This document shows, piece after piece, positions 51,354 through 59,441 of a stretch of DNA of 64,000 nt. Source of the DNA: Fimenecus sp052298855 (GTDB lineage Bacteria; Bacillota; Clostridia; Oscillospirales; Acutalibacteraceae); assembly GCA_052298855.1 (NCBI GenBank), contig DAVZXP010000010.1, positions 1 to 64,000 of the forward strand. Reading direction: 5' to 3'. Within the stretch, counting starts at the first letter, position 1, and each line of letters begins with the position of its first letter. Made by a program: the position numbers and the translations under genes. The notes beneath the pieces were generated by a model. That model did not search any database. It worked only from the letters and a program-made list of their open reading frames with translations, and was not told where the DNA came from.

Positions 51354-52283
51354 ATGAAAATAGTATTTATGGGAACACCCGATTTTTCCGTGCCATGCCT
51401 TGAAAGACTGATTTCAGACGGGGAAGAGGTTGTCGGAGTGTTCACTCAACCCGATAAACCGAAAGGCAGAGGCTATGAAATGGCGTTTTCGCCCGTCAAG
51501 GAATGTGCGATAAAGCACAATATCCCTGTTTTTCAGCCGAAGTCAATGAAAGACGGAGAAGCGTTGAAAATTATTGAAACGCTCAATCCCGATTTAACAA
51601 TTGTAGTGGCATACGGAAAAATACTTCCGAAGGAAATTTTATATTTTCCGAAGTATAATTCAATAAATATTCACGCTTCGCTTTTACCTGCATACAGAGG
51701 TGCGGCGCCGATTCAATGGTCAATATTAAACGGCGAAAAGGTTACGGGAGTTACCTCAATGCTTATGAACGAGGGGCTTGATACGGGCGATATGCTCCTG
51801 TCCGAAAAAATTGAAATAACCGAAAATATGAATGCAGGAGAGCTTCACGACGCACTTTCGATAATGGGCGCTGAGGTTATGAGTAAGACGATAGCAGAGG
51901 TTAAAGCAAATTCCCTGAAGCCTGAAAAGCAGGATGATTCGCTTTCAAATTATTCGCCAATGCTCTCAAAGGCACTTTGCCCGACCGATTTTACAAAGAG
52001 CGCACAGGAGGTTCACAATCATATAAGAGGATTATCTCCGTGGCCCGTAGCAACCGCAACGCTTAACGGTAAAAAACTGAAGCTTCATTCATCCGTTATA
52101 GGCGGTAAAACAACTCTTGCTCCGGGAACTGTCGTATCAACCGACGGTGTTATTTCCGTTGCTTGCGGAGACGGTATTTGCGTTGATATTCTTTCTGTTC
52201 AGGCAGAGGGTAAAAAGCGTATGAGCTCCAAAGATTTTCTTTTAGGACATAAAATAGAGAAAGGCTCGGTTTTGAGCGAATGA
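51354..52283 (+). CDS. fmt: Methionyl-tRNA formyltransferase
   Basis: A 309-residue enzyme that formylates initiator Met-tRNA with 10-formyl-THF. KIVFMGTPDFSVPCLERL, GVFTQPDKPKGRG, YGKILPKEIL, NIHASLLPAYRGAAPIQW (catalytic Asn/His) and MNEGLDTGDML are all present, followed by the C-terminal OB-like domain. Overlaps rsmB by ATGA. A zinc metallopeptidase gene often lying between fmt and rsmB is absent. Confidence 0.96.
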   Translation: MKIVFMGTPDFSVPCLERLISDGEEVVGVFTQPDKPKGRGYEMAFSPVKECAIKHNIPVFQPKSMKDGEALKIIETLNPDLTIVVAYGKILPKEILYFPKYNSINIHASLLPAYRGAAPIQWSILNGEKVTGVTSMLMNEGLDTGDMLLSEKIEITENMNAGELHDALSIMGAEVMSKTIAEVKANSLKPEKQDDSLSNYSPMLSKALCPTDFTKSAQEVHNHIRGLSPWPVATATLNGKKLKLHSSVIGGKTTLAPGTVVSTDGVISVACGDGICVDILSVQAEGKKRMSSKDFLLGHKIEKGSVLSE

Positions 52284-53560
52284 ACGACAGACAGTCAGCT
52301 TTCAAAATACTCAACAAAATAGAAAAAGATAAGGCGTATACCAATCTTTTATTGGATTCTTATTTGAAAACTAATGCGGATGAGGTATATTCGGCATCCT
52401 TTGTTACGGCTCTTGTCTATGGTGTAACAGAGCGTTTGATTACACTCGATTATATTCTCTCACAATACTTACGTCAGCCGATAAAAAAGCTCAAGCCGGA
52501 AGTGCTTACTATTTTGAGAATGGGTGTTTATCAGTTAAAATTTATGGACTCCGTTCCCAATTCTGCCGCTGCCAATGAAAGCGTAAAGCTTGCAAAGAAT
52601 AACGGCTGCGCTTTTGCGTCGGGTCTTGTGAATTCCGTGTTGAGAAAGGTATCGGCGGATAAGCTTGAATATCCCAATACGGACGACCCCGTTTACGATA
52701 TGAGTATTCGTTATTCATGCCCATACGATTTAGTTTCACACTACTGTAAGGACTACGGCATGGAAAACGCTGAGGGAATTTTAAGCCACTCTGTCGGAGA
52801 ACAGAGGATTTTCGCAAGGGTAAATACACTTAAAACCGATTTTGACAGTCTTAAAAGGTCTTTGGAGAATGAAAAAATTGAAATTTCTCCCTGCGAAAAT
52901 ATTGATAACCATTTTGAATTCAAAACGCATTGTGCTATCGAGCGATTGCCGCAGTTTTCAGACGGTCTTTTTCATGTTCAGGACATTGCTTCGGCAATTT
53001 GCGTGAAAAGTCTTGAATTGGACGAAAATATGACCTTTATTGATGTTTGCTCGGCTCCGGGCGGAAAAACCTTTACCGCCGCACAATATATGAATAATAA
53101 AGGCAAAATATATGCTTTCGACTTGTATGAGCACAGAGTTAAGCTGATTTCAGAGGGTGCCGAAAGGCTCGGAATTGATATTGTTTCGGCATGGCAGGGC
53201 GACGCTCTTTTTTTAAGAAAAGATCTAATCGGCACAGCCGACAGAGTGCTTTGCGATGTGCCGTGCTCAGGGCTCGGCGTTATAGGCAAAAAGCCTGAAA
53301 TACGCTATAAAAACCTTGACTTAATTGACAAATTGACTCAAACACAGTATAATATTTTAATCAATGCGTCCGAATATCTTAAGCCTGACGGGTTGCTTGT
53401 TTATTCAACCTGCTCACTTAACAAGGCGGAAAATGAAGATGTTTGCGATAGATTTTTATCTGAACATTCTAATTTTGAAAAGCATAAGGACTATTTGACT
53501 TTATTCCCACACATAAACAATTCCGACGGATTTTTTATAGCGGTATTCAGGAGAATATAA
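52280..53560 (+). CDS. rsmB: 16S rRNA m5C967 methyltransferase RsmB
   Basis: A 426-residue protein: an N-terminal NusB-like domain (SAFKILNKIEKDKAYTNLLL; LYGVTERLITLDYIL-type helices), then a SAM methyltransferase domain with HVQDIASAICV, DVCSAPGGKTFTAAQYM, CDVPCSGLGVIGKKPEIRY (catalytic Cys) and YSTCSLNKAENE (second Cys). Methylates C967 of 16S rRNA. Overlaps fmt by four bases. Confidence 0.95.
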   Translation: MNDRQSAFKILNKIEKDKAYTNLLLDSYLKTNADEVYSASFVTALVYGVTERLITLDYILSQYLRQPIKKLKPEVLTILRMGVYQLKFMDSVPNSAAANESVKLAKNNGCAFASGLVNSVLRKVSADKLEYPNTDDPVYDMSIRYSCPYDLVSHYCKDYGMENAEGILSHSVGEQRIFARVNTLKTDFDSLKRSLENEKIEISPCENIDNHFEFKTHCAIERLPQFSDGLFHVQDIASAICVKSLELDENMTFIDVCSAPGGKTFTAAQYMNNKGKIYAFDLYEHRVKLISEGAERLGIDIVSAWQGDALFLRKDLIGTADRVLCDVPCSGLGVIGKKPEIRYKNLDLIDKLTQTQYNILINASEYLKPDGLLVYSTCSLNKAENEDVCDRFLSEHSNFEKHKDYLTLFPHINNSDGFFIAVFRRI

Positions 53561-53561
53561 T

Positions 53562-54596
53562 TTGGAAAAAATTGATATACGTTCGTTAAATTATCAAGAG
53601 CTTGCAGAAGAGGTTAAGGCTCTCGGGCTTCCTAAATTCAGAACAGATCAGATTTACTCTTGGCTTTTTGAAAAGGGGGTCAGAGATTTTTCGGAAATGT
53701 CCAATCTTTCAAAGGATTTGCGACAGACACTTGATGAAAGATTTGTTATCAGGAATTGCACAATCGACACGAAACTTTGCTCAAAACTTGATGAAACCGT
53801 GAAGTACCTTTTTGAGCTTGGCAAGGGTGAGTTTGTTGAATGTGTTGTTATGAAATATAAATACGGTTATTCGATATGCGTATCCACACAGCTTGGTTGT
53901 AAAATGGGCTGTAAATTCTGTGCATCTGCAATCGGCGGCTTCAAACGCCATTTGACTGCGAGTGAGATACTTTCGGAGATTTATACGGCGCAGAGTGATT
54001 TAGGCATTAAAATATCGCATATTGTTCTTATGGGAACAGGTGAACCGCTTGACAATTATGATAATGTTATGCGCTTTTTGGAGCTTGTGACGAACGAAAA
54101 AGGTCTTAATATAAGCATGAGGCATATTTCGCTTTCAACCTGCGGTGTTGTCCCGAAGATTTATGAGCTTGCGGAGAAAAAGCTCGGCTTAACGCTTTCT
54201 ATTTCTCTTCACGCACCGAATGATAACATCAGGTCGCAGACTATGCCCGTAAACTCAAAGTGGAATATCGAAGAGCTTTTAACCGCTTGCCGTTATTACA
54301 CAAAGGTTACGTCACGCAGGATTTCGTTTGAATATGCAATGATAGATTCTTTTAATGACTCGGTTGAATGTGCCGAGGAATTGGCATCAAGGCTTTCGGG
54401 TATGTTATGTCATATAAATCTTATTCCTGTCAATAATGTCAGGGAGAATAATTATGAAAGAAGTAACGAAAAGAACATAAAGAGGTTTATTTCTGTTTTG
54501 GAGCGTCACGGGCTTACCGTTACCGTCAGACGTACACTCGGCAGTGATATTAACGCCTCTTGCGGTCAGCTTAGAGCAAAGAAGGAAAATCTTTAA
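53562..54596 (+). CDS. rlmN: Dual-specificity RNA methyltransferase RlmN
   Basis: A 344-residue radical-SAM enzyme that makes m2A2503 in 23S rRNA and m2A37 in some tRNAs. KFRTDQIYSWLFEKGV, then CVSTQLGCKMGCKFCASA (CxxxCxxC cluster), LMGTGEPLDNYDNVM, and the C-terminal RTLGSDINASCGQLR with the active-site Cys. TTG 53562 is the start, seven bases behind AGGAGA. Confidence 0.96.
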   Translation: MEKIDIRSLNYQELAEEVKALGLPKFRTDQIYSWLFEKGVRDFSEMSNLSKDLRQTLDERFVIRNCTIDTKLCSKLDETVKYLFELGKGEFVECVVMKYKYGYSICVSTQLGCKMGCKFCASAIGGFKRHLTASEILSEIYTAQSDLGIKISHIVLMGTGEPLDNYDNVMRFLELVTNEKGLNISMRHISLSTCGVVPKIYELAEKKLGLTLSISLHAPNDNIRSQTMPVNSKWNIEELLTACRYYTKVTSRRISFEYAMIDSFNDSVECAEELASRLSGMLCHINLIPVNNVRENNYERSNEKNIKRFISVLERHGLTVTVRRTLGSDINASCGQLRAKKENL

Positions 54597-54611
54597 CGGA
54601 GGATACAGGCA

Positions 54612-55340
54612 TTGAAAATTGTTGCAAAAACCGACATCGGAAAAAAGCGTAGCACCAATCAGGATTCTTATGTAACAGGCGAATTACCCGGCTCGGTGGC
54701 TTGGGCTGTTGTCTGTGACGGAATGGGCGGTGCCGCAGGTGGCAGTATAGCTTCTTCGACGGCGGTTAAAGTTATTTCCGAAAAAATAAATTCTGTATAT
54801 AGAACGGGAATGAGCCCTAAATCGATAAAGAATATGATTATGACGGCGATTACTGCCGCAAATATAAGCGTTTATGATATGAGCAGAGCCAATAAAGAGC
54901 TTGAGGGAATGGGCACAACCGTTGTGTGCTGTGTCGTTGCCGAAGGTGTTGCGCATATTGCTCATGCGGGAGACAGCAGGGCTTACAGTATCAAAGATGA
55001 CACTGTAACTCAGCTTACTAAAGACCATACCGTTGTGCAGGTGCTTGTTGAAACAGGCAAGCTCACACAGGAACAGGCGAAATCTCACCCGAGAAAAAAT
55101 CTTATCACAAGAGCTCTCGGTGTTGAAGAAAACATAAAAATTGACTATTGCGAGTATGATATGTCAGAAAATGAAGTTATACTTCTTTGTACCGACGGAC
55201 TTACAAACTATGTTGAAAATGCTGAATTCAGCGAAGTAATTAAAAATAATTCGTATTATGAGATAGCCGATTTGCTTGTCAATATGGCAAATGAAAACGG
55301 CGGCGGCGACAATATAACCGTTGTTGCAATTTCTTATTAA
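54612..55340 (+). CDS. prpC: PP2C-type serine/threonine phosphatase (PrpC/Stp)
   Basis: A 242-residue PPM phosphatase: KTDIGKKRSTNQDSY, VCDGMGGAAGGSIAS, GMGTTVVCCVV, AHAGDSRAY, LTKDHTVVQ, LLCTDGLTNYV and ENGGGDNITVVAI supply the metal-binding aspartates. It reverses phosphorylation by the PASTA kinase encoded next. TTG start behind GGAGGA at eight bases. The phosphatase-kinase-rsgA order is conserved in Firmicutes. Confidence 0.95.
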   Translation: MKIVAKTDIGKKRSTNQDSYVTGELPGSVAWAVVCDGMGGAAGGSIASSTAVKVISEKINSVYRTGMSPKSIKNMIMTAITAANISVYDMSRANKELEGMGTTVVCCVVAEGVAHIAHAGDSRAYSIKDDTVTQLTKDHTVVQVLVETGKLTQEQAKSHPRKNLITRALGVEENIKIDYCEYDMSENEVILLCTDGLTNYVENAEFSEVIKNNSYYEIADLLVNMANENGGGDNITVVAISY

Positions 55341-55351
55341 GAGGTGTTATT

Positions 55352-57508
55352 ATGGAAAACTATTGTGGAAAAAGACTTGACGGAAGATATGAAATCAGAG
55401 AGATTATCGGCGTCGGCGGTATGGCTGTTGTTTACAAAGCGTATGATAATATCGACGACAGAATAGTTGCGGTTAAAATTCTTAAAGAAGAATTCCTTGC
55501 TAACGAGGAGTTTCGACGCAGATTTAAGAACGAGTCAAAGGCAATTGCGGTTCTTTCACACCCCAACATTGTAAAGGTGTACGACGTAAGCTTCGGCGAC
55601 CGACTTCAGTACATTGTAATGGAATATGTTGAGGGAATAACTCTTAAAGAGTATATCGAGCAGCAGAAGGTTATCAACTGGAAGGAAGCTGTACATTTTG
55701 TAAGTCAGATACTTCTTGCTCTCCAACATGCACATGATAAGGGCATTGTCCACCGAGATATTAAACCGCAGAACATTATGCTTTTGCAGGACGGTACGAT
55801 TAAGGTTACAGATTTCGGCATTGCAAGATTTTCACGTGGCGATACAAGAACAATGACAGAGGATGCTATCGGCTCTGTTCATTATATCAGCCCCGAGCAG
55901 GCAAGAGGCGAATTAACAGATGATAAGGCTGACATTTATTCTGTCGGCGTCGTAATGTATGAAATGCTTACAGGTCAGCTTCCTTTTCAGTCTGACAATG
56001 CTGTTTCTATTGCAATTATGCAACTTCAACAGGAGGCAAAACCGCCTCGTGAAATAAATCCTGAAATTCCGCTTGGACTTGAGCAGATTACAATGAGAGC
56101 TATGCAGAAAAACCCGAATAACCGTTATCATTCGGCTGCTGAAATGATGCTTGACATTGATGAGTTCAAACGCAATCCGTCAATCAAGTTCAATTATAAT
56201 TACTTTGTTGACAACGAGCCTACAAAATTTGTTGATGACGCAACAAAGGCTATCCCGACTGTTGCTAAACAACAAGTCGCAAAGACCGAGGAAACTCAGC
56301 CTGCTCCAGCAGAAGAGGAAGCGGAAGAAAACGAACCCAATAAAACTATGCCGATTATCTTCGGAGTTATTGCAGGCGTTATTGTAATCATTGCAATTTT
56401 TGTCGGCGTTTTACTTTTCAAAAACGGTCAAAAGGTTACCGTGCCTAATTTTGTCGGACTTAATTACAACGACGAAATTATGTCAAATTCCGAATACACC
56501 GATAATTTCAAGTTTGAAACACAGTCTGTATTCTCAACCGACGTTGAAGCAGGCAAGGTTATTAAGCAGACGCCTGATGCAGATTCAAAAGTCAGAAAAG
56601 GCAAGACAATTAAGCTTGAAATCGCTTATAATGACCAAAGCATTCAAATTTCAGGCATTGTGGGTCTTTCTGTCAGCGAGGCGGAAGCAAAGCTTAAGCA
56701 AAGCGGTTTCCAGGTTAAAACAATCGCTTCATATAACAAGAGTGCAACTCCGGGCGTTGTTTATGAGATTTATCCGTCCGAGGGCTCATATGCAGAGAAG
56801 GGCTCGCTTGTAACGATTTATGTCTCAACCGATGAAAACCCCAATTCGAAAAATGTTACACAGGTTGTCGGCTACAGTAAGGATATTGCAATAGAGCTTC
56901 TCAAGGCTGACGGCTTTAAGGTTAAGGTAACCGATACCGACAGCGCAGAGGCTGCAGGAACGGTTGTTGACCAGTCTCCTAAGGGCGGCGAAGCAGCGGA
57001 TAACGGCGCAGAGGTTACGATTTATGTAAGTACAGGCACTCCGTCCGAAAGTACGGCGAAGATTACGATTGATCTTCCGCAGACCGTAAATTCGGCTTCG
57101 GGTACTGTAAAGGTTTATCTCGGCAGTGAAGCGTATCAGACCTACAATGATGTTTTGCTTGCAGGCGGAACAAAAACCGTTGAGGTAAAGGGTAAAGGTT
57201 CAACTACATTTACCGTAAAGATTAACGATCAAACTGTCATGACAGGTAATATTGACTTTACAAAAACACCTGCCGACCTTTCAAATATTTCAAAAACTCC
57301 GTATGTTGAGAAATATTCTGTTCCGAATGTTGTCGGAATGAGTGTTTCCGAGGCTGTTAAAACGCTTGAAAAAGCAGGATTTACAAACGTTGCCGTGTTT
57401 GATAAAAACAACAATAAAATTTCAAGCGGTACTGTTATTGAACAGCTTCCGAATCATGACAATAACACATATTCCAAGGATCAAAAAATAACCCTTACGG
57501 CGGAATAA
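55352..57508 (+). CDS. prkC: PASTA-domain Ser/Thr protein kinase PrkC
   Basis: A 718-residue receptor-like kinase. Kinase domain 1-~275: IGVGGMAVVYKAYD, VAVKILKEE (Lys), VHRDIKPQNIM (Asp), VTDFGIARF, GSVHYISPEQARG. One membrane helix at ~334-354, then external PASTA domains at ~365-430, 430-497 and 497-565, a ~85-residue beta-rich linker domain (~566-650: TVKVYLGSEAYQTYND) and a last PASTA domain (~655-718). PASTA domains sense peptidoglycan fragments, and the kinase governs wall synthesis and spore germination. The non-PASTA insert before the last repeat is unusual. Confidence 0.94.
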   Translation: MENYCGKRLDGRYEIREIIGVGGMAVVYKAYDNIDDRIVAVKILKEEFLANEEFRRRFKNESKAIAVLSHPNIVKVYDVSFGDRLQYIVMEYVEGITLKEYIEQQKVINWKEAVHFVSQILLALQHAHDKGIVHRDIKPQNIMLLQDGTIKVTDFGIARFSRGDTRTMTEDAIGSVHYISPEQARGELTDDKADIYSVGVVMYEMLTGQLPFQSDNAVSIAIMQLQQEAKPPREINPEIPLGLEQITMRAMQKNPNNRYHSAAEMMLDIDEFKRNPSIKFNYNYFVDNEPTKFVDDATKAIPTVAKQQVAKTEETQPAPAEEEAEENEPNKTMPIIFGVIAGVIVIIAIFVGVLLFKNGQKVTVPNFVGLNYNDEIMSNSEYTDNFKFETQSVFSTDVEAGKVIKQTPDADSKVRKGKTIKLEIAYNDQSIQISGIVGLSVSEAEAKLKQSGFQVKTIASYNKSATPGVVYEIYPSEGSYAEKGSLVTIYVSTDENPNSKNVTQVVGYSKDIAIELLKADGFKVKVTDTDSAEAAGTVVDQSPKGGEAADNGAEVTIYVSTGTPSESTAKITIDLPQTVNSASGTVKVYLGSEAYQTYNDVLLAGGTKTVEVKGKGSTTFTVKINDQTVMTGNIDFTKTPADLSNISKTPYVEKYSVPNVVGMSVSEAVKTLEKAGFTNVAVFDKNNNKISSGTVIEQLPNHDNNTYSKDQKITLTAE

Positions 57509-57509
57509 T

Positions 57510-58394
57510 ATGAAAACACTTAACGGAACAATTATAAAAGGTATCGGCGGCTTCTATTATGTTGAAGCCGCCGATGAGATATATGAATGTAAGGCGAGGG
57601 GAGTATTCCGAAAGGAAAAGCTGTCTCCTCTCGTAGGCGATAAGGTTACTATCAGCGTCAATGATAACGCAGAGAATACCATTGATGAAATTATGCCTCG
57701 AAAGAACGCTTTGATACGTCCGCCTGTTGTAAATATCGATAATTTGATTATTGTCGTATCAACGGTAGAGCCAAAGCCTTCAACTCTTGTGATTGATAAG
57801 CTTATCGCAGTTGCGGAGCATAAGAATATTGAGCCGATAATCGTTATTACAAAGTCGGATCTTGCATCTGCGCAGGAAATATTCGATATTTACACTCTTG
57901 CAGGCTTTAAGACAATAATCGTATCCAATGAGACAAAAGGCGGTGTTGATGAGGTTAAAGCGGTTTTGAAGGATAAAATCAGCGCTTTAACAGGCAATTC
58001 GGGCGTTGGAAAAACCTCGCTTCTCAATAATCTTGACGAAACACTAGCTCTTAAAACCGCACAGATAAGCAAAAAGCTTGGACGAGGCAGGCATACAACT
58101 CGGCAAGCGGAGCTTTACAGAGTCTGCGACGGGTTTGTTGTTGATACACCGGGCTTTTCGTCATTTGAAATTGATAAAAGCGAAATAATTTTGAAGGATG
58201 AGCTTGTTTATTGCTTCAGAGATTTTTCCGATTATATTGAAAAGTGCAAATTTTACCCGTCTTGCACTCATACCGCAGATAAAGGCTGTGCCGTTGTTGA
58301 AGCGGTAAACGAGGGCAAGATCAGCAAATCAAGGCATAACAGCTATGTTCAGCTTTATAATGAGGTCAAGGATATAAAGGAATGGAACTTGTAA
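57510..58394 (+). CDS. rsgA: Ribosome small-subunit GTPase RsgA
   Basis: A 294-residue circularly permuted GTPase that checks late 30S maturation. OB-fold first (GTIIKGIGGFYYVEA), then VITKSDLA (G4), GNSGVGKTSLLNNL (G1), RHTTRQAELY, DTPGFSSFEID (G3) and a zinc domain CKFYPSCTHTADKGCAV with Cys/His ligands. One base after prkC; the last 13 bases overlap thiN. In Bacillus rpe lies between these two, but it is missing here. Confidence 0.95.
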   Translation: MKTLNGTIIKGIGGFYYVEAADEIYECKARGVFRKEKLSPLVGDKVTISVNDNAENTIDEIMPRKNALIRPPVVNIDNLIIVVSTVEPKPSTLVIDKLIAVAEHKNIEPIIVITKSDLASAQEIFDIYTLAGFKTIIVSNETKGGVDEVKAVLKDKISALTGNSGVGKTSLLNNLDETLALKTAQISKKLGRGRHTTRQAELYRVCDGFVVDTPGFSSFEIDKSEIILKDELVYCFRDFSDYIEKCKFYPSCTHTADKGCAVVEAVNEGKISKSRHNSYVQLYNEVKDIKEWNL

Positions 58395-59023
58395 ATAAAA
58401 GACGGAGCGTAATTGTCGGCGCCGCTAAAATTGAAAACAGCGAATTACTAAAAAAGAATATTTTTTACGATGATTATGTTATCGGTGCCGATGCAGGTTA
58501 TAAAGCTTTGACGGACTTGGGCATAACTCCCGATTTGATTGTCGGCGATTTTGATTCCTCAGATACTCCGGAGCTTAACGTCGAGGTTATATCCTTGAAT
58601 CCGATTAAGGACTGTACCGATATGGAGTTTGCCGTGGAAAGGGCAGTTGAAAAAGGCTTTTCCGATATACTTATTCTCGGTGCTACAGGCGGCAGGCTTG
58701 ACCATACCTTTGCGAATTTTGCGCTTTTGGGCGATTTCAAGCAAAAAGGAATCAATATAACAATTTTAGACGATTATCACAAGATTTACACATTAAAAGA
58801 CGAATCTCACACGGTGCAGAAAAACAACAAATTTTTATCGGTTTTTGCACTCGGCGGTTTTGCCGAGGTTACTCTTGAAGGCGTGTTTTATCCGTTAAAT
58901 AAGTATAAGCTCTCTCCGTTTCAGTCAATGGGCGTCAGCAACGAAATTACAGACTCTAATGCTAAAATAACTGTAACCGACGGAACATTGCTTGTTATGG
59001 AGGTTTCAAAAGAAGCTTTTTAA
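58382..59023 (+). CDS. thiN: Thiamine diphosphokinase
   Basis: A 213-residue enzyme making thiamine diphosphate from thiamine and ATP. VIGADAGYKALTDLGITPDL, IVGDFDSSD, KDCTDMEFAVERAVEKGF, ILGATGGRLDHTFANF and a C-terminal beta-rich thiamine-binding half (SPFQSMGVSNEI) are the family marks. It overlaps rsgA and is followed 226 bases later by spoVM, matching the Bacillus thiN-spoVM order. Confidence 0.94.
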   Translation: MELVNKRRSVIVGAAKIENSELLKKNIFYDDYVIGADAGYKALTDLGITPDLIVGDFDSSDTPELNVEVISLNPIKDCTDMEFAVERAVEKGFSDILILGATGGRLDHTFANFALLGDFKQKGINITILDDYHKIYTLKDESHTVQKNNKFLSVFALGGFAEVTLEGVFYPLNKYKLSPFQSMGVSNEITDSNAKITVTDGTLLVMEVSKEAF

Positions 59024-59081
59024 CACTTTTCATCGCTTTTGAATATAGTGTAATAGCACAAGAAAAAAGGCGGTGTATTTT

Positions 59082-59237
59082 ATGGGCAAACGCAAGCAGA
59101 AAATCGGTATAGGGGCAATTCTCCTTGTCTTTGGATTAGGCTTGGCTCTTGCCTTTACAATTCCTGCGAAGGCGCTTGTTGTTGTACTGTCCTTTGCGCT
59201 TGCCGCAAGCGGCGTTGTCTTGTGCAAATGCTGTTAG
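59082..59237 (+). CDS. 51-residue hydrophobic protein ending in CKCC, upstream of spoVM
   Basis: A short gene reading MGKRKQKIGIGAILLVFGLG..., with a basic start, two hydrophobic segments split by IPAKA, and the ending LCKCC. The ribosome site AAAGGCGG stands at a proper distance before ATG 59082, and spoVM follows 12 bases later with its own AGGAGG, so the two are co-transcribed. I do not recognise a family. A forespore or mother-cell membrane protein made with SpoVM is a reasonable guess; the cysteine cluster might take a metal or lipid. Confidence 0.65.
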   Translation: MGKRKQKIGIGAILLVFGLGLALAFTIPAKALVVVLSFALAASGVVLCKCC

Positions 59238-59249
59238 GAGGAAAGCAAT

Positions 59250-59336
59250 ATGAAATTTATCGTGTTTGACAATCCTAAGGTAATAGGCGGATTATTGCGT
59301 ATGGTTTTCGGAATTAAAAGAGAAGTTAAAAATTGA
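59250..59336 (+). CDS. spoVM: Stage V sporulation protein M (SpoVM)
   Basis: A 28-residue amphipathic peptide reading MKFIVFDNPKVIGGLLRMVF followed by GIKREVKN. It aligns without gaps to Bacillus subtilis SpoVM at Met1-Lys2-Phe3, Pro9-Lys10, Gly13-Gly14, Arg17 and Gly21. SpoVM marks the convex forespore membrane and anchors SpoIVA so that the coat can form; Pro9 is needed for curvature sensing. A very strong ribosome site (AGGAGG) and the position after thiN agree. Terminator follows. Expected to be under a mother-cell sigma factor, although it could also be read from the upstream operon. Confidence 0.92.
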   Translation: MKFIVFDNPKVIGGLLRMVFGIKREVKN

Positions 59337-59342
59337 TACATA

Positions 59343-59372
59343 AACGGTGCTTTTGCGCCGTTTTTTTTTATA
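59343..59372 (+). terminator. Intrinsic terminator after spoVM
   Basis: ACGGTGC and GCGCCGT pair around TTTT (one G-U pair), followed by nine T. Confidence 0.88.
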
Positions 59373-59383
59373 AATATTTGACA

Positions 59384-59411
59384 TTGAATTGTAAAATAAG
59401 AGTGGTATAAT
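59384..59411 (+). promoter_or_regulatory. Promoter of the aminotransferase gene
   Basis: TTGAAT (59384-59389), a 16-base spacer and TATAAT (59406-59411), 30 bases before ATG. A TTGACA at 59378 is six bases too far to be the better -35. Confidence 0.65.
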
Positions 59412-59441
59412 ATAAATAGACAAAAGTTAAGGAATGATACA

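Noticed and set aside
59378..59383. TTGACA as the -35 of the aminotransferase promoter
   Set aside because: The distance to TATAAT is 22 bases; TTGAAT at 59384 gives 16 and is the better choice.
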